A program made the translations under genes and the position numbers. A stretch of DNA of 64,000 nucleotides. Origin: Staphylotrichum longicolle (taxonomy: Eukaryota; Ascomycota; Sordariomycetes; Sordariales; Chaetomiaceae). The stretch spans positions 10,850,001-10,914,000 of the forward strand of contig JAHCVI010000001.1 in the NCBI GenBank assembly GCA_019096155.1, in the 5' to 3' direction. A model generated the notes under the pieces. The model saw only the letters and a list, made by a program, of their open reading frames with translations. It did not search any database and was not told the origin of the DNA. Below are positions 30,293 to 40,739 of this stretch, one piece after another (positions within the stretch are counted from its first letter, which is position 1; every line of letters starts with the position of its first letter).

Positions 30293-32044
30293 CTAAGCGG
30301 TGCCGGGTTTGTGGCCAGAATCGGAGAGACGGTCATCTTGGGGGTTAGTCTTCTCCTGGCTTGCGTTGCTATCAAGCGCGGTGGTGAAAGTGTTGACTGG
30401 ACCCGGAGAGGTGCCGCCTTTGGCTGCTTTGTTGTCGTCAATTACGCCGCTCATCGTTGGAACTTTGGTGGAATCAGCAACGTTGGAAGGAACTGCAGTG
30501 GAGATGGCGCCACTCATGACTGTGGCTTCGTGGTCGATGGGTTGGGGAATGGTTGGCAGTTCGACATCTGCGGTTTGGTTAGTGGTGGTGTGAAGGTGGG
30601 CTTTTAGCATGTTGCTGGGTGAGCTCTTGTCGGCTTTTGCGCCGCTCATTGTGGGGACGTCAGAATAGGTGGACTTGTTGTATTTCTTGACACCGCCTTG
30701 GTGCCGCTGACCACCTAAGTTTACATTGGGCCTCTGCCGAGCGTTGGTCAACCAAGCCCGCTCCTTGCCTTTGCCCTTGCCGACATTTGCCCTTGAAGTG
30801 ACGGGCTGCTTGCTGCCGACGAATCCCCTGCCCTCGGCCGCCTTCCCCTTCTGAGTGTGAACCTGCTCCTTGATCTTCTGCTGATGGGCTCGCTTCTGTG
30901 CCTCTTTTGCCAGGCTCCCAGACCCCTTAGGTTTGGCAATCGCCGACTTCGCATCTGACGCGGAACCGATCGCACCGCTCATCACCAAGGGAGGCGGAGG
31001 CTGTGTCTGGCCCCGGCGGCACCGCGCAAAACTCCTGGCAACATGGCGGGGAACTGGCTTGTTGCTGTCATACACAAAGTCATCAAACTCGAGAGGGTCG
31101 GTGAGCATCTCGTGGACGCGCTGCTCGAAGTACTCCATCCTGCCAATGGGCCTCTGGGAGACTGGAGTGGCCGATGCCGCCTTGCTGCTCTCGGCCTTGG
31201 TGACAACGGGCTTCTTGACGTTGCCGTTTTCAGGCTTGATCTTCTTGGCCGCAGGTTGCTCGCCCTCGATCTTGGTCTTCTCGTCCTCCAGGGCACGTTT
31301 CTTGCTGCCGTTGGCGCCGTTGCTCTGGGGCCCAGGCTCGCCGCCGGTGGTCACGGAGGCCGGCTTGCTGTCGACGGCGGGAATGGGAGTCGGAGCCTTG
31401 GTCTTCATTGCGGCTCGCGAAATCTCGGCATTGGCCTCCTCTGCGGGAGTAGGCTCTGCGGTGGGGACACGCTTCCTTTTGGCGACCGTGGCCTGGGCTT
31501 CAACCGGCTGGGGAGGGGCTGTGACGGTGGTGTGGTTGAGAGGCGGGCTTGGGCGGCGGCGAGGGACCGGGGTGGTGACCGAGGTGAGAAGGATGCCAGA
31601 CTCCTCGTCCGACGAAACCTCGTCAGCTTGGATGCGGCGGAGATGATCGATGAAGTCCATGTTGAAAGCCGGCCGTCTTGATCTTCTCCACAACTGTCGT
31701 CGGAGCAGAAACAAACTGAGGGCGCGCTCAGGGTTGCGATGACGGCTGTAGAGTTTGGCAAGTTTGCCAGGTGCGAGCGGTTTGCTTAGGTGACGGTGCA
31801 GGATGAGTGCCTGAGCGACGTCGCTGAACTTGACTTTCCGGGAGAGAGATGAGAGAGAAGGGGGGCTTGGAGAGGATTGTGAAGAAGAATCGCTCTCTGG
31901 AGAAGTCGAGTTTCGAAGAGCTCGGCGGCGCTGTTCGAGGAAGAGTTGGACGGCAGCAGATGAGTTGAGGCCCCGTTTCTTAAGCCTCGCGCCTGCCAGC
32001 CGCGCAGGCCCAGCGATGCTGGCGCTGCTATTGTTCTGAGCCAT
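30293..32044 (-). CDS. Uncharacterised protein, probably nuclear, with four MSG repeats
   Basis: Single open frame, 583 residues from an ATG at 32044. Seen: a basic N-terminus (LEQRRRALRNSTSPES), a conserved-looking block FMDFIDHLRRIQADEVSSDE-like near residue 125, a basic cluster PAAKKIKPENG resembling a monopartite nuclear localisation signal, and GRMEYFEQRVHEMLTDPLEF followed by VPRHVARSFARCRRG. Its C-terminal half has four copies of a short motif (LVMSGAI, PTMSGAK, TVMSGAI, PTMSGVI). No known domain recognised. The ORF extends upstream of the chosen ATG, but that part reads as leader. Stop is TAG 30293-30295. Confidence 0.6.
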   Translation of the reverse strand: MAQNNSSASIAGPARLAGARLKKRGLNSSAAVQLFLEQRRRALRNSTSPESDSSSQSSPSPPSLSSLSRKVKFSDVAQALILHRHLSKPLAPGKLAKLYSRHRNPERALSLFLLRRQLWRRSRRPAFNMDFIDHLRRIQADEVSSDEESGILLTSVTTPVPRRRPSPPLNHTTVTAPPQPVEAQATVAKRKRVPTAEPTPAEEANAEISRAAMKTKAPTPIPAVDSKPASVTTGGEPGPQSNGANGSKKRALEDEKTKIEGEQPAAKKIKPENGNVKKPVVTKAESSKAASATPVSQRPIGRMEYFEQRVHEMLTDPLEFDDFVYDSNKPVPRHVARSFARCRRGQTQPPPPLVMSGAIGSASDAKSAIAKPKGSGSLAKEAQKRAHQQKIKEQVHTQKGKAAEGRGFVGSKQPVTSRANVGKGKGKERAWLTNARQRPNVNLGGQRHQGGVKKYNKSTYSDVPTMSGAKADKSSPSNMLKAHLHTTTNQTADVELPTIPQPIDHEATVMSGAISTAVPSNVADSTKVPTMSGVIDDNKAAKGGTSPGPVNTFTTALDSNASQEKTNPQDDRLSDSGHKPGTA

Positions 32045-33469
32045 CTTGAGATGAATAGCCAGGAACCTGTGAATAAGCCAAACAACCGCCCGCAACACTT
32101 TGAATAGAGACCTTGAAGGCCGCAAGAAACCACAATGCGGGAATTGCAAACAGGAACAACAAAACAATAGGCCTCCGCCCGTTTATATAATACCAGTGAG
32201 TTTAGAACGAGACAATCGGCGCGCACAGCAAAGGCGGCCCTGAATGTTGGAGCGGTTCCTGACCCCAACCAGTGAGGTTGAGCATGGTCGCCCAACGGCA
32301 TTCAGCTGAACTTTTTTTTAGAGTTTTTGTTCCTGCACTTGCCCCAGGGCTTGGCATTCCCCCGGTTGTCCCACCTCATGCCCACTTGCCGCTCGATTCC
32401 AGGAACACGACCGTGCACACACAGGACAAAGCACTGTGATCACCACCGTCTTAGCTTTCTCTGATTCTTGCTTTGACCCCTTTCGCCGTTTGACACGTTC
32501 CACTCTGTTGTTCTATCAAAGCTTGGCATTTGAATAGGTATGCTTTGGAAGTTTGAGTCTTTGGACTGTGTTTACTTCAAAGTTCATGGCCACACAGTTC
32601 TCACAGAGTACAGCTCGGATACTGTACAGCTAAACCCCGCCTTGATAGAGCCGTTGCTGCGAAGCTCGACATCATCTCGAACCTTCGTCATTCCACCGTA
32701 ACCTCGAGCCTGGGAGAGCTCGGGCATTTCCTCGCAGTCTCTGCATCGACTCCAACATGCCGTACACCACAGGGCAATAGCTGGCAAAAGCCGGGAATTG
32801 TGACGTCACGGTCTCTGGCTCTCTCTCATCCACGATGTTCTCCATGAACGATCGCATGTGGCGCTGATTCAGCGTGTTGTATTTGGGCGTCACTTTCTCA
32901 AAGACACCCCCAGCAGATTTGAGGAGATAGAGAAATAGTCTTCCGATGCTAAACCCGCCGAGTTTGAGCACCTCATGGCTTTGTGGTTAACCAGCAGAAG
33001 GGGGATCGTGGTGTCTCAGAAGTCGGGGTTAGCGGCAATAGCGGCGTCCTCCCAGCGTTCCGGCCTCATCCCGTTGCCGTCTCTCCTAATTGCTGTTCAA
33101 GTGTTGCAAACAACTGGACACCTGGGATGGAGTCGCCGAATTGACCGATGTCTCCGGATGCGGATTTTATATCCCCGCATCGTCGGTGTTTCCGGCGTCG
33201 TCTGTCAGCACCGCTCTCTACATTTGTAGGCCGCATTCCAATCAATGCCCGGAGGTCGTAAACCGGACTTAGCGTGGGGTTGAGGTCAACATGGCGTCGT
33301 TCTCATGATGCGTTCAACCGGGATAGCTTCAAGACTGTTCCGCAGAGAGAATATAAATTCCAATTAAGCCCGACAGCTTTGTGTCTTCTCATCCATCATT
33401 CCTTGACATCACACTTGACAGCACTGTCCCCGAACACTCCATTCCATTGCTAACCTCAACCCCACCAAC
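32045..33469. promoter_or_regulatory. Divergent intergenic region
   Basis: About 1.4 kb between divergent genes. It holds a TATATAAAC element (minus, 32182-32190) about 140 bp upstream of the 32044 start and ATATAAA (plus, 33351-33357) about 115 bp upstream of the reductase start. A minus-strand open stretch at 32672-32971 is discussed in the findings. Confidence 0.5.
33351..33357 (+). promoter_or_regulatory. TATA box of the aldo-keto reductase
   Basis: ATATAAA about 115 bp before the start codon at 33470. Confidence 0.55.
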
Positions 33470-34573
33470 ATGCCTCAGATCAACGGACGCGAAGTCGGAG
33501 CCACTGGCTACGGCCTCATGGGTAAGTCAAGAAGTCACCTTACCAACGAGCCTCGATCTCTAGAAACTGACATCTCTAGGCCTTACCTGGCGCCCTGACC
33601 CGATCCCAAATGAGCAAGCCTTCGAGGCCATGCGCGCGGCCCTCAAGAACGGCATGAACTTCTGGAACGGCGGCGAGTTCTACGGCACTCCCGAGTGCAA
33701 CTCGATGACCCTCTTGGAAGCCTACTTTGCCAAGTATCCCGAGGACGCCGAGAAGGTAGTCCTCAGCATCAAAGGCGCCGTTGGCCCCAAGGGCCCCGAC
33801 GGCTCACCGGAGGGTATCCGCCGCTCCATCGACAACGTGCTGAAGCAACTCAATGGCCGCAAGAAGCTCGACGTCTTCGAGTGCGCCCGCCGCGACCCCA
33901 AGGTGCCCATGGAGGACACCTTCCGCACCATGCAGGAGTACATCGACAAGGGCTTGCTGGGCGGCATCTCGCTCAGCGAGGTGGCCGCGTCCACCATCCA
34001 CGAGGCCGTCAAGCACGCCAAGATCGTCGCCGTCGAGGTCGAGCTGAGCATCTTCAGCCCAGACGTGCTCACCAACGGGGTGGCCGCCGCATGCGCGCAG
34101 TACGGTATCCCGATAGTAGCATACTCGCCCATCGGGCGCGGCGTAAGCACCTTCCCGCCCACCTTTTCCTCCTCTGCACTCAGTCCCACTAACCTGCCCC
34201 CCTCCCGCAACAGATCCTGGGCGGCAACCTCCAGTCACAGGACGACATCCCGCCCTTCCTGCGCATGTTCCCGCGCTACTCCCCTGAGAACTTCCCTAAC
34301 AACCTCGAGCTGTTCAAGCACGTCAACGCGCTCGCCCAGAAGAAGGGCTGCACCCCGGCGCAGCTGGCGCTCGCCTGGACGCGCTGCCTCGCGCGCCGGC
34401 CCGGCATGCCCACCATCATCCCCATCCCGGGCTCCACCAAGGCATCACGCGTCAACGAGAACGCGGTCGAGGTGGACCTGACGGATGCCGAGATGGATGC
34501 GATTGACGACATCCTGGCCAAGTTCGAGGTCAAGGGGGAGAGGTACCCGGACCATGTTACCACGAATACATAG
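33470..34573 (+). CDS. Aldo-keto reductase, pyridoxal reductase-like (AKR8 type)
   Basis: NADPH-dependent reductase. Exons 33470-33521, 33580-34142 and 34214-34573 give 324 residues. Seen: GREVGATGYGLMGLTWRP across intron 1, NGMNFWNGGEFYG with the catalytic Tyr, a TIM-barrel body (SIDNVLKQLNGRKKLDVFEC, YIDKGLLGGISLSEV, VEVELSIFSPDVL), IPIVAYSPIGRG at the second intron, and the cofactor-binding end IPIPGSTKASRVNEN. The opening GATGYGLMGLTWRP is characteristic of the fungal pyridoxal reductase group (S. pombe Plr1), which makes pyridoxine from pyridoxal. The donor after GRGI is GTAAGC. Substrate is inferred from similarity only. Confidence 0.88.
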
Positions 34574-35128
34574 AAGTCCAATGTGAGGTGCTGTCAATGC
34601 AAATAAGACCTAGGTCTCCGTTAGATTGCCATTGTCTCAATGTGAGCAAAAAAAACAGTATTGAATGTAAACAGCGACCATCAGGAGTGAAAGAATGTGA
34701 ATTTGGTCCACAGCGCACCTCAGGGAGGAGCTTAAGTATTGCAGAATTCATGGAAGAATCATTCATCATAAGCCGAAAGAATAAAAAAAAAGAGAACAAA
34801 AGTGACTCACATATTACGGCTGAGCAGTTCGAGACTGCAATAAGCGGCCACATAGCGTGGCACCATGTTTCGTGACTTGTGTGAGAGGGAGTGGGAAAAG
34901 AGCTTCGAGGTTGAGAAATTTTGGGGATGGGTTTTGTGCAATGCTTGAGCCGACAGGGTTAGGGTTAAGTCCACCCCCTACAGGTCATATCCAACTCACT
35001 CGAACCCATGCACCAATATACTACCACATACTCTCTCACATTGACCAATAAACAAGTCGCCATATTTATTACTAACTCTCTCACACACACTCTCTCTCTC
35101 CTCTCCCCAACACCATTAAGTCTCCTTA
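34574..35128. other. Convergent gap reductase/dynein IC
   Basis: 3' flanks of convergent genes; contains AGGGTTAGGGTTA (34955-34967) and CT-rich tracts near 35080-35105. Confidence 0.45.
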
Positions 35129-37309
35129 CTAAACACCCGCCCCATCAGCGCCCCCCACCGCCTCCAACCTATTCACCAGCTTCTTCACGCTCGCCCACTC
35201 CTCATTCTTCAGCCCCTCCTTCCCGCCCAGGTCCGGGCCGACCTCAAACACCGTCACCGCCCCGTCGATGCCGCCCGTGGCCAGCCTCTTGCCCTCGGTC
35301 GCCTCCCACGCCAGCTTGTTCAGGCTCTTGCTCAGCATCGTGCGCCCGTCCTTGCGCGGGCTCGGCGAGATGCGCGCCACGGGCTCCTCCGTCTCGACCG
35401 TCACGTCCCACAGCTCGAGCCACCCGGGCGCGTCGACCAGGCCAAACACGCCCGGCTTGACCGGCGACCAGGCGGCGTCGTAGACGACGTCCTCGCGGAC
35501 GAAGTCCAGCAGCGGCGTCACGGCCGGCTCGAGCAGGCCGCCCGCCCCGCCCAGCCCGCCGCCGCCCAGCCCGGCGGCGCCGGTAGCGGCAGCGCCCGCG
35601 ACGGAGGAGGAGGAGATGACGGCGGACGTGGCGGCGGGCGCGCGCACCTTCCACAGCTTGACGCTCCAGTCGAGGCTGGCCGAGAGCACCAGGTCGCCGA
35701 GGTCGACGGGCCCGCGGGCCGGGTGGAACGAGACGGACATGACGGGGGCGGCGTGGCCGCGGTAGTTGACGCGCGTGTCGACGCCGGCTTTCGCGCCGGC
35801 GCGGTCGTACCGGTGGCAGGGGTAGATGGTGCCCTCCTCGGAGCCGACGAGGAAGAAGGTGGGGTCGGCCTGCGGGAAGGCCATGCAGGTCGGGGAGAGA
35901 TCCTCGTTCTTGGCGGGTAGCGGCGCGACGAGGGTCATGGTCTCCTGGGGCTGCGCGAGCATGTCGACGCTCCAGCCGCAGACGGCGCCGTCGGTGGAGC
36001 ACGAGATGATGTTGTTTGCGTTTTGCGTGCCGACGATGTCGACGCAGTAGACCGGGTGGGTGTGGCCGGAGCCGGTGAGCGGCGTCTTTTGCACGGGCGC
36101 CGAGCGGGCGCGCGTATCCCAGAGCAGGACCTGCCCGCTGTAGGCGCCGCCGATGATCAGGTTCGGGTGGAAAGGGGAGAACTTGGCCGTGAGAATGTCG
36201 GACTGCGCGTGGAAGACGAACTCGGGCCGGTCGTGCAGGTGGAGGTTCCAGACCTGCACGATGCCGTCCGGGTCGTGGGGCGCCGTCGGGTTCTTGGTGT
36301 AGGATGCGAGAAGGAGCTCGCTGAACTTGGGCGAGAAGTCGATGGCGCTGACCATGCGCTTCTTAGACCAGCGCTCGTCGTAGAACTGCGCTATCTCCTT
36401 AACCTTCCGGCGCCCTTTCCCTCCCGTGTTGCCGCTCTGCTCGTCGTCGTCGTCGACGTCGTGTGCTTGGAGGGTGTAGTCGGTGAGGATGTCGTATTCC
36501 TGGTCCAGCGCCTTCTCAATGACCTTGGTCGACCGGTCGATAAAGTCCATAAAGTCGTCGGACTGTGTCACCGCCCTTAACTCCTCATTCGTGAGTGTCC
36601 GGGCCGGGAAGTTGGCGGCCGCCGATGGCTTGAGGACGCCATCAATCACAAGCTCTTTGGCCGCCCTGAGTTCTTCCTCGATTTCCTTTCGTATGTTCTC
36701 CCGCAGCTCTTCCTCGCGGTCTCGCTCCCTCCTGCTGAGCCGCTTGCTTGGTGAAGAAGTGACTGGTGGTTCCTCGCTTTCCGACTCGGAAAATGCGCGC
36801 GATTTCCTTGGGGTTGTCCACTCCTCCGTCGTCTGCACTCCCTTGCTGTACGAGTAGACCTCTTTTACTGGCGACGGAGGACACTCGTAGACGGTCTTGA
36901 AGGGTATCGTAGAGAGGACCTGCGGGTGAGAGGTAACCACCTGCCCGTTTGAGGGGCCGGCGAACTCGGAATTGTTTTCATTGCTGAGTTCTCCTGTGCT
37001 GAGGACGCTGTTTGGTCTGCTGCCGAAGCGTGCGGGGGAGTTGGCGCCCGTAGAAACGGAAACAGGCCGCTCACGGACGAGACTGTCAATCAGAGACTCT
37101 ATATCGCGACGATCGACTCGGCCTGGCGTGGGGGATATTATCTAGATCACCCGTCAGTATCGGTGTCGTGCGAGGGCCGGCGGAGGACCGACTTCGCTGG
37201 GGGTTATGCTCTGGCGGGAAGAGGCCTGGCTCGCACGAAGCTCCCGCTGGCGCTTGAGCTCTGCCAGTTTCGCCTTCTTTGCGAGGATCTCATCTCGGCG
37301 GTGTTGCAT
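35129..37309 (-). CDS. Cytoplasmic dynein intermediate chain
   Basis: Scaffold subunit of the minus-end microtubule motor, linking heavy chain, light chains and dynactin. Exons 37193-37309 and 35129-37141 give 709 residues. N-terminus: MQHRRDEILAKKAKLAELKRQ, split as a coiled-coil helix that binds dynactin p150, followed across the intron by ISPTPGRVDRRDIESLIDSL. Then a Ser-rich linker, a light-chain-binding type motif region (YSKGVQTTEEW), charged helices, and a WD40 propeller from about residue 300 (VSAIDFSP, IVQVWNLH, QVLLWDTRA, AVCGWSVD, SVKLWKV, WLELWDV). The join uses GTCGGT as donor, weaker than usual, but the branch TACTGAC and acceptor CTAG are good. A Gly/Ala loop near residue 545 is unusual. 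Confidence 0.9.
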
Positions 37310-37969
37310 CTTGTCGGAACCCCAAGCCCATCCCAGGGATCACTCTAGCGGTATCGGGGTCACGTCAAGGAGGAGGGCCCAGTGTGGGTGTGGGTATTGC
37401 CGAGGGTGCTCCCGTGGGATGTTCGTCTTGAGCGTGATCGTTTCAGGTTGTAGCTCTTCGCCGTTGCAAAAGACTCGAATCTCCTGGATTTTGTGTCGTT
37501 CAAAACGTAGAGAACGCAGGGAGCAATCTCGCTGGCGCAATGTGACAATGCCCTGCGACTTGAGTCCCCTGGCTTCAGTCGTGACTTTCAAGACGCGACA
37601 GGTCCACATCTTAAAACCCGACAGGGGTCAAATCGCTGTAATTACGCCAGGGGTGCGTCTTATCACCTGACCCGAGGCTTGGCAAGCTCCCAGAGCTTCC
37701 AGTTGAGCCAGTTCCTTTTGCCAGCGTGCCAGCGCTGCCGCCGCTGCCACAGCCGGCAGAGAGTGGGTCCAACGAGACCGCGAGAATTTCCGAGCTCCAA
37801 AACTTGCTCTTGCAACCCACAACCCACCGACCGAACCGGGCCCGATCCATCGACGACGACAAGCCACGGGACCAATTGATACCGTCAATTGACAGCCCCC
37901 GCATCCGGCGAATCCATCTCCAAAACCCGACCCCCAAGCAGACGCGGGAACCAGATATACTCAGTCGCA
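37310..37969. promoter_or_regulatory. Divergent promoter region dynein IC/ATP synthase e
   Basis: 660 bp between divergent start codons. Minus-strand ORFs here have no family likeness. No clear TATA motif. Confidence 0.5.
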
Positions 37970-38573
37970 ATGTCGTCCAAGTCCGGAGTCAACGTAAGTG
38001 CCACGGCCAACACCTCCGACACCACCGCAACCCCGAACCTCAACCCCGACCTCTGCCGCGGTCTCTCTCTCGGAAAGAGCACAGCAGTGCAACTTTCAAT
38101 GTTGCGCATGGACTCGACGCGAGACTCGGGCGGGGGTCGAGGGTGGTTGTTCGCGGTTGGGGGGGAGCGAGGAAACGGGCCGGATGCGGGACAAACCCGC
38201 CAGACGACATGCTCGAGAGCTGTTTCACTAACGACGCCGCCCGCAGGTCCTCCGGTATTCGGTGCTCGGCCTGGGCATCTTCTACGGCTTCTCGCACCAG
38301 CGGTCCATCAACGCGGCGCAGAAGGCGGCCGAGACGCAGCGCGAGTATGAGCACAAGCAGCAGTTAATAAACAAGGCCAAGGAGGCCTACGCCAAGTCGA
38401 AGCAGCCCGCCGCCGCCAGCACCTCCGCCACCTCTGGGCGTGAGTGTCCCCCACTTTGCCTCCTTTTCCCGTTAGAGCGTGTTGACTAAAGCCCCGCTAC
38501 AGTGAACCAAGACCTGAACTCGCCCAACTTCGACCTCGAGGCCTTCTTCGAGGCGCTGATGAAGCAAAAATAA
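37970..38573 (+). CDS. Mitochondrial F1Fo-ATP synthase subunit e
   Basis: Small inner-membrane subunit that promotes ATP synthase dimerisation and cristae shape. Exons 37970-37993, 38247-38439 and 38503-38573 give 95 residues. Seen: MSSKSGVN, then VLRYSVLGLGIFYGFSHQR, the single N-terminal membrane helix with the GxxxG-like GLGIFYG motif used for dimer contacts, then a charged helix (AAETQREYEHKQQL) and the conserved end FDLEAFFEALMKQK. Intron 1 is long for this window (253 bp). Both joins close the frame (phases 0 and 1). An ORF scan sees only the middle exon. Confidence 0.9.
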
Positions 38574-39379
38574 GCTGCGGCGTCGGCCGAGACAGGGATG
38601 GGAGTTGACGAATTGGAACGGAACGGGAGTTAGGGGGGGCCGGATCGGACTTGGCATTGCCCTCGTATGCCGAGGACGGGGATGTAGGAAAGGGCACACG
38701 AAACGACGCCCGGAGAGGATAGAAGCGGGAGGGGTAGGGAGAAACATGCCTGCGTCTACAAGAGGGACGGCCGGTCTCGCTTGAGGGCCGTCGCAGACGG
38801 GCATGGTGTATTATTGCGCACACGTCGGCAACCACGACATAGAGATTTTCCTTTTCCATCTAGGCTCATGTCAGGCTGTACATGTGTACATTACTGAAAT
38901 TAGAGAGGCGAGTTGGCCACGATTCTTGGGATTGCAGCTTGTCGACACCTCTCTCCCTTGTAAACGGCTCTCCATTGATGGCTGAACAAGGCTCGACATT
39001 CCTATGAACCTTTCACTGCTGACAGATGAGATTGGAGCTTCCTCCCCGTTTAGAAGGAAGGGCTCTTTAACCAACCCCCATCAGCCCTCCGACCCAAACA
39101 CAGACAAGCCACCACCGCCGCCAATGCCACCCACAGCCTGTTGAATCTCCTCCGCAACACCCCTCAACACATCCCCACCAGCCTCCCCCCGACCAGCACG
39201 CGCAGACACCACCCCGCAGCAACAGACACCGTGACCCAGTCCTCAAAGTAACCTGCCGACCTACCAACCTGACTCCCGAAAACATGGAGGCTCTGAATGG
39301 ATTATTGCAGGGAGTTGTTGTCCTTGTTCTTCGTGCTGCTGTTGTTGTTGTTCCTCCTGGCGTGTGTCGACCAGCAGCC
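38574..39379. other. Intergenic
   Basis: 3' flank of ATP synthase e and degenerate sequence downstream of the transcription-factor relic; no gene recognised. Confidence 0.45.
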
Positions 39380-40330
39380 CGGCAGATATCCGTGTCGTTG
39401 AAATTCAGGGGTGTCACATCGTCGTGGTCTTCGTACACGTATGATATGCCGGTTCCTATGGCGACCTGCAAGTCGAGAAGCTGAACCGTGGTCCACACCC
39501 GTTTTCGCATCTCGGCTTCGAAGGGTGTCATCCGGGAAAAGGACAGCTGGATACATAGGAAGATGGATGTTATGGCCTACGCTGTCCGGACCAGAAAACC
39601 CACGAGACTCAGAAGCGACGAGGTCTCGGTTCCCTTCAGTTCAATCATTCGGGCAACGACAGTTAGACATAAAAGTCCTTATGATATAAGGGAGGGGGCT
39701 GACAGATACGGCGATCTGCTGAAGTAGAACCCGGACGCGTCCAAGAAGCGCTCAGTCCAGGTTTCCCCGAACTGTCCAGTGCCCGTTAAAGCATGGGCTT
39801 GGGGTTGCTTGGTAGCCCAACGCCAATATCATAAAGTATTGAGCTAGCCATTCCTCAGAAAACTGGCTGCTGTCGGCATAAGAGGCGGTGAGCTCTTCCT
39901 CGAATTGCTCTGGATGAAACAAGCGGAAGATGGGCTCGAAAGTGTCAAGATAGGCTTGGACGAGGCGATCGGCAAGCTGTCGTGGTGGCAGACCTCGAAG
40001 AACATCGTCTCTGCTCTGGAAAACGGCACAAATACCGCTAGTTGGGAAGTTGAAGCGGCACATTGAGTTGGGGAGCAACTTGTGGCTCTGTATTTGACGG
40101 CGGGTTGGCTCCCAGTCCGGGTCTGTTCAGGATATGTAAGGCGTTGTCGTAGTCTGAACACTTGCCTGGTCTGTACAACAGCCACCTCACCTTGGCTATC
40201 CCGCCTCCTCCGCTGTGTGATACTCACAAATAGGCTCTTGGTGGCCGCTCCCTCCATCAAGCACGGCAAAGGGGGCGTCAGAGTATCTACAACGAGAGAC
40301 ATATTGCGAGAAGAGATCATGTGCGTCTCA
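39380..40330 (-). pseudogene. Decayed fungal-specific transcription factor domain relic
   Basis: Pieces of a middle homology region (fungal_trans type) scattered over frames: DYDNALHILNRPGLGA near 40.13 kb; LPPRQLADRLVQAYLDTFEP and FRLFHPEQFEEELTA (to 39.84 kb); ILALGYQ; then, after a frameshift at a C run (39801-39804), GTGQFGETWTERFLDASGF; stop TAA 39679-39681; LCLTVVARMIEL and LVGFLVRTA; stop TAG 39577-39579; AVLFPDDTPFEAE in yet another frame; and RVWTTVQLLDLQVAIGTG, VTPLNFNDTDI. At least two stops and three frame changes, and no zinc cluster upstream. The intact parent would be a zinc-cluster-family regulator. Confidence 0.8.
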
Positions 40331-40739
40331 GTTGTGTATTGTTCATTGTTCATTGTGCCCATCGAATAAGTCCCTATCCCATTGCTAATCCCAACCCGTC
40401 CCGTGGTATCCTCCCATTTCATTCCCTATTGTGTCTTAGCAGCAGTAGAAAGTTAAGCGCATCAACTTCGCCAGTGCTCCAGCGAAAAAAGCTCCATTCC
40501 CTATGCGAAGCCGGCTCTCCACCAATGGCTCATCCCCTGGTCCGGCTTGCCCATTCCAGGGACCATTAGTGCCCCCCGTATGTATCGGTCGGGGAGCAGG
40601 ATTAATCGTTTTCATGGGGCCTCCTCCCCGTTCATGGGCGGCCGTGGTTGCAAGTTGGAGCCAGTCCGTAATAAAAATTAAAAAGTCAAGGCGTGGTGGT
40701 CTGTTGTGTAAAGCCCGAGGTTGGCGTTCCGAGTAAACC

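Noticed and set aside
32341..32420. CTCGATTCC resembling a tRNA B box
   Set aside because: Lacks the GGTT start of the B box and no cloverleaf could be drawn; no tRNA gene was found in the window.
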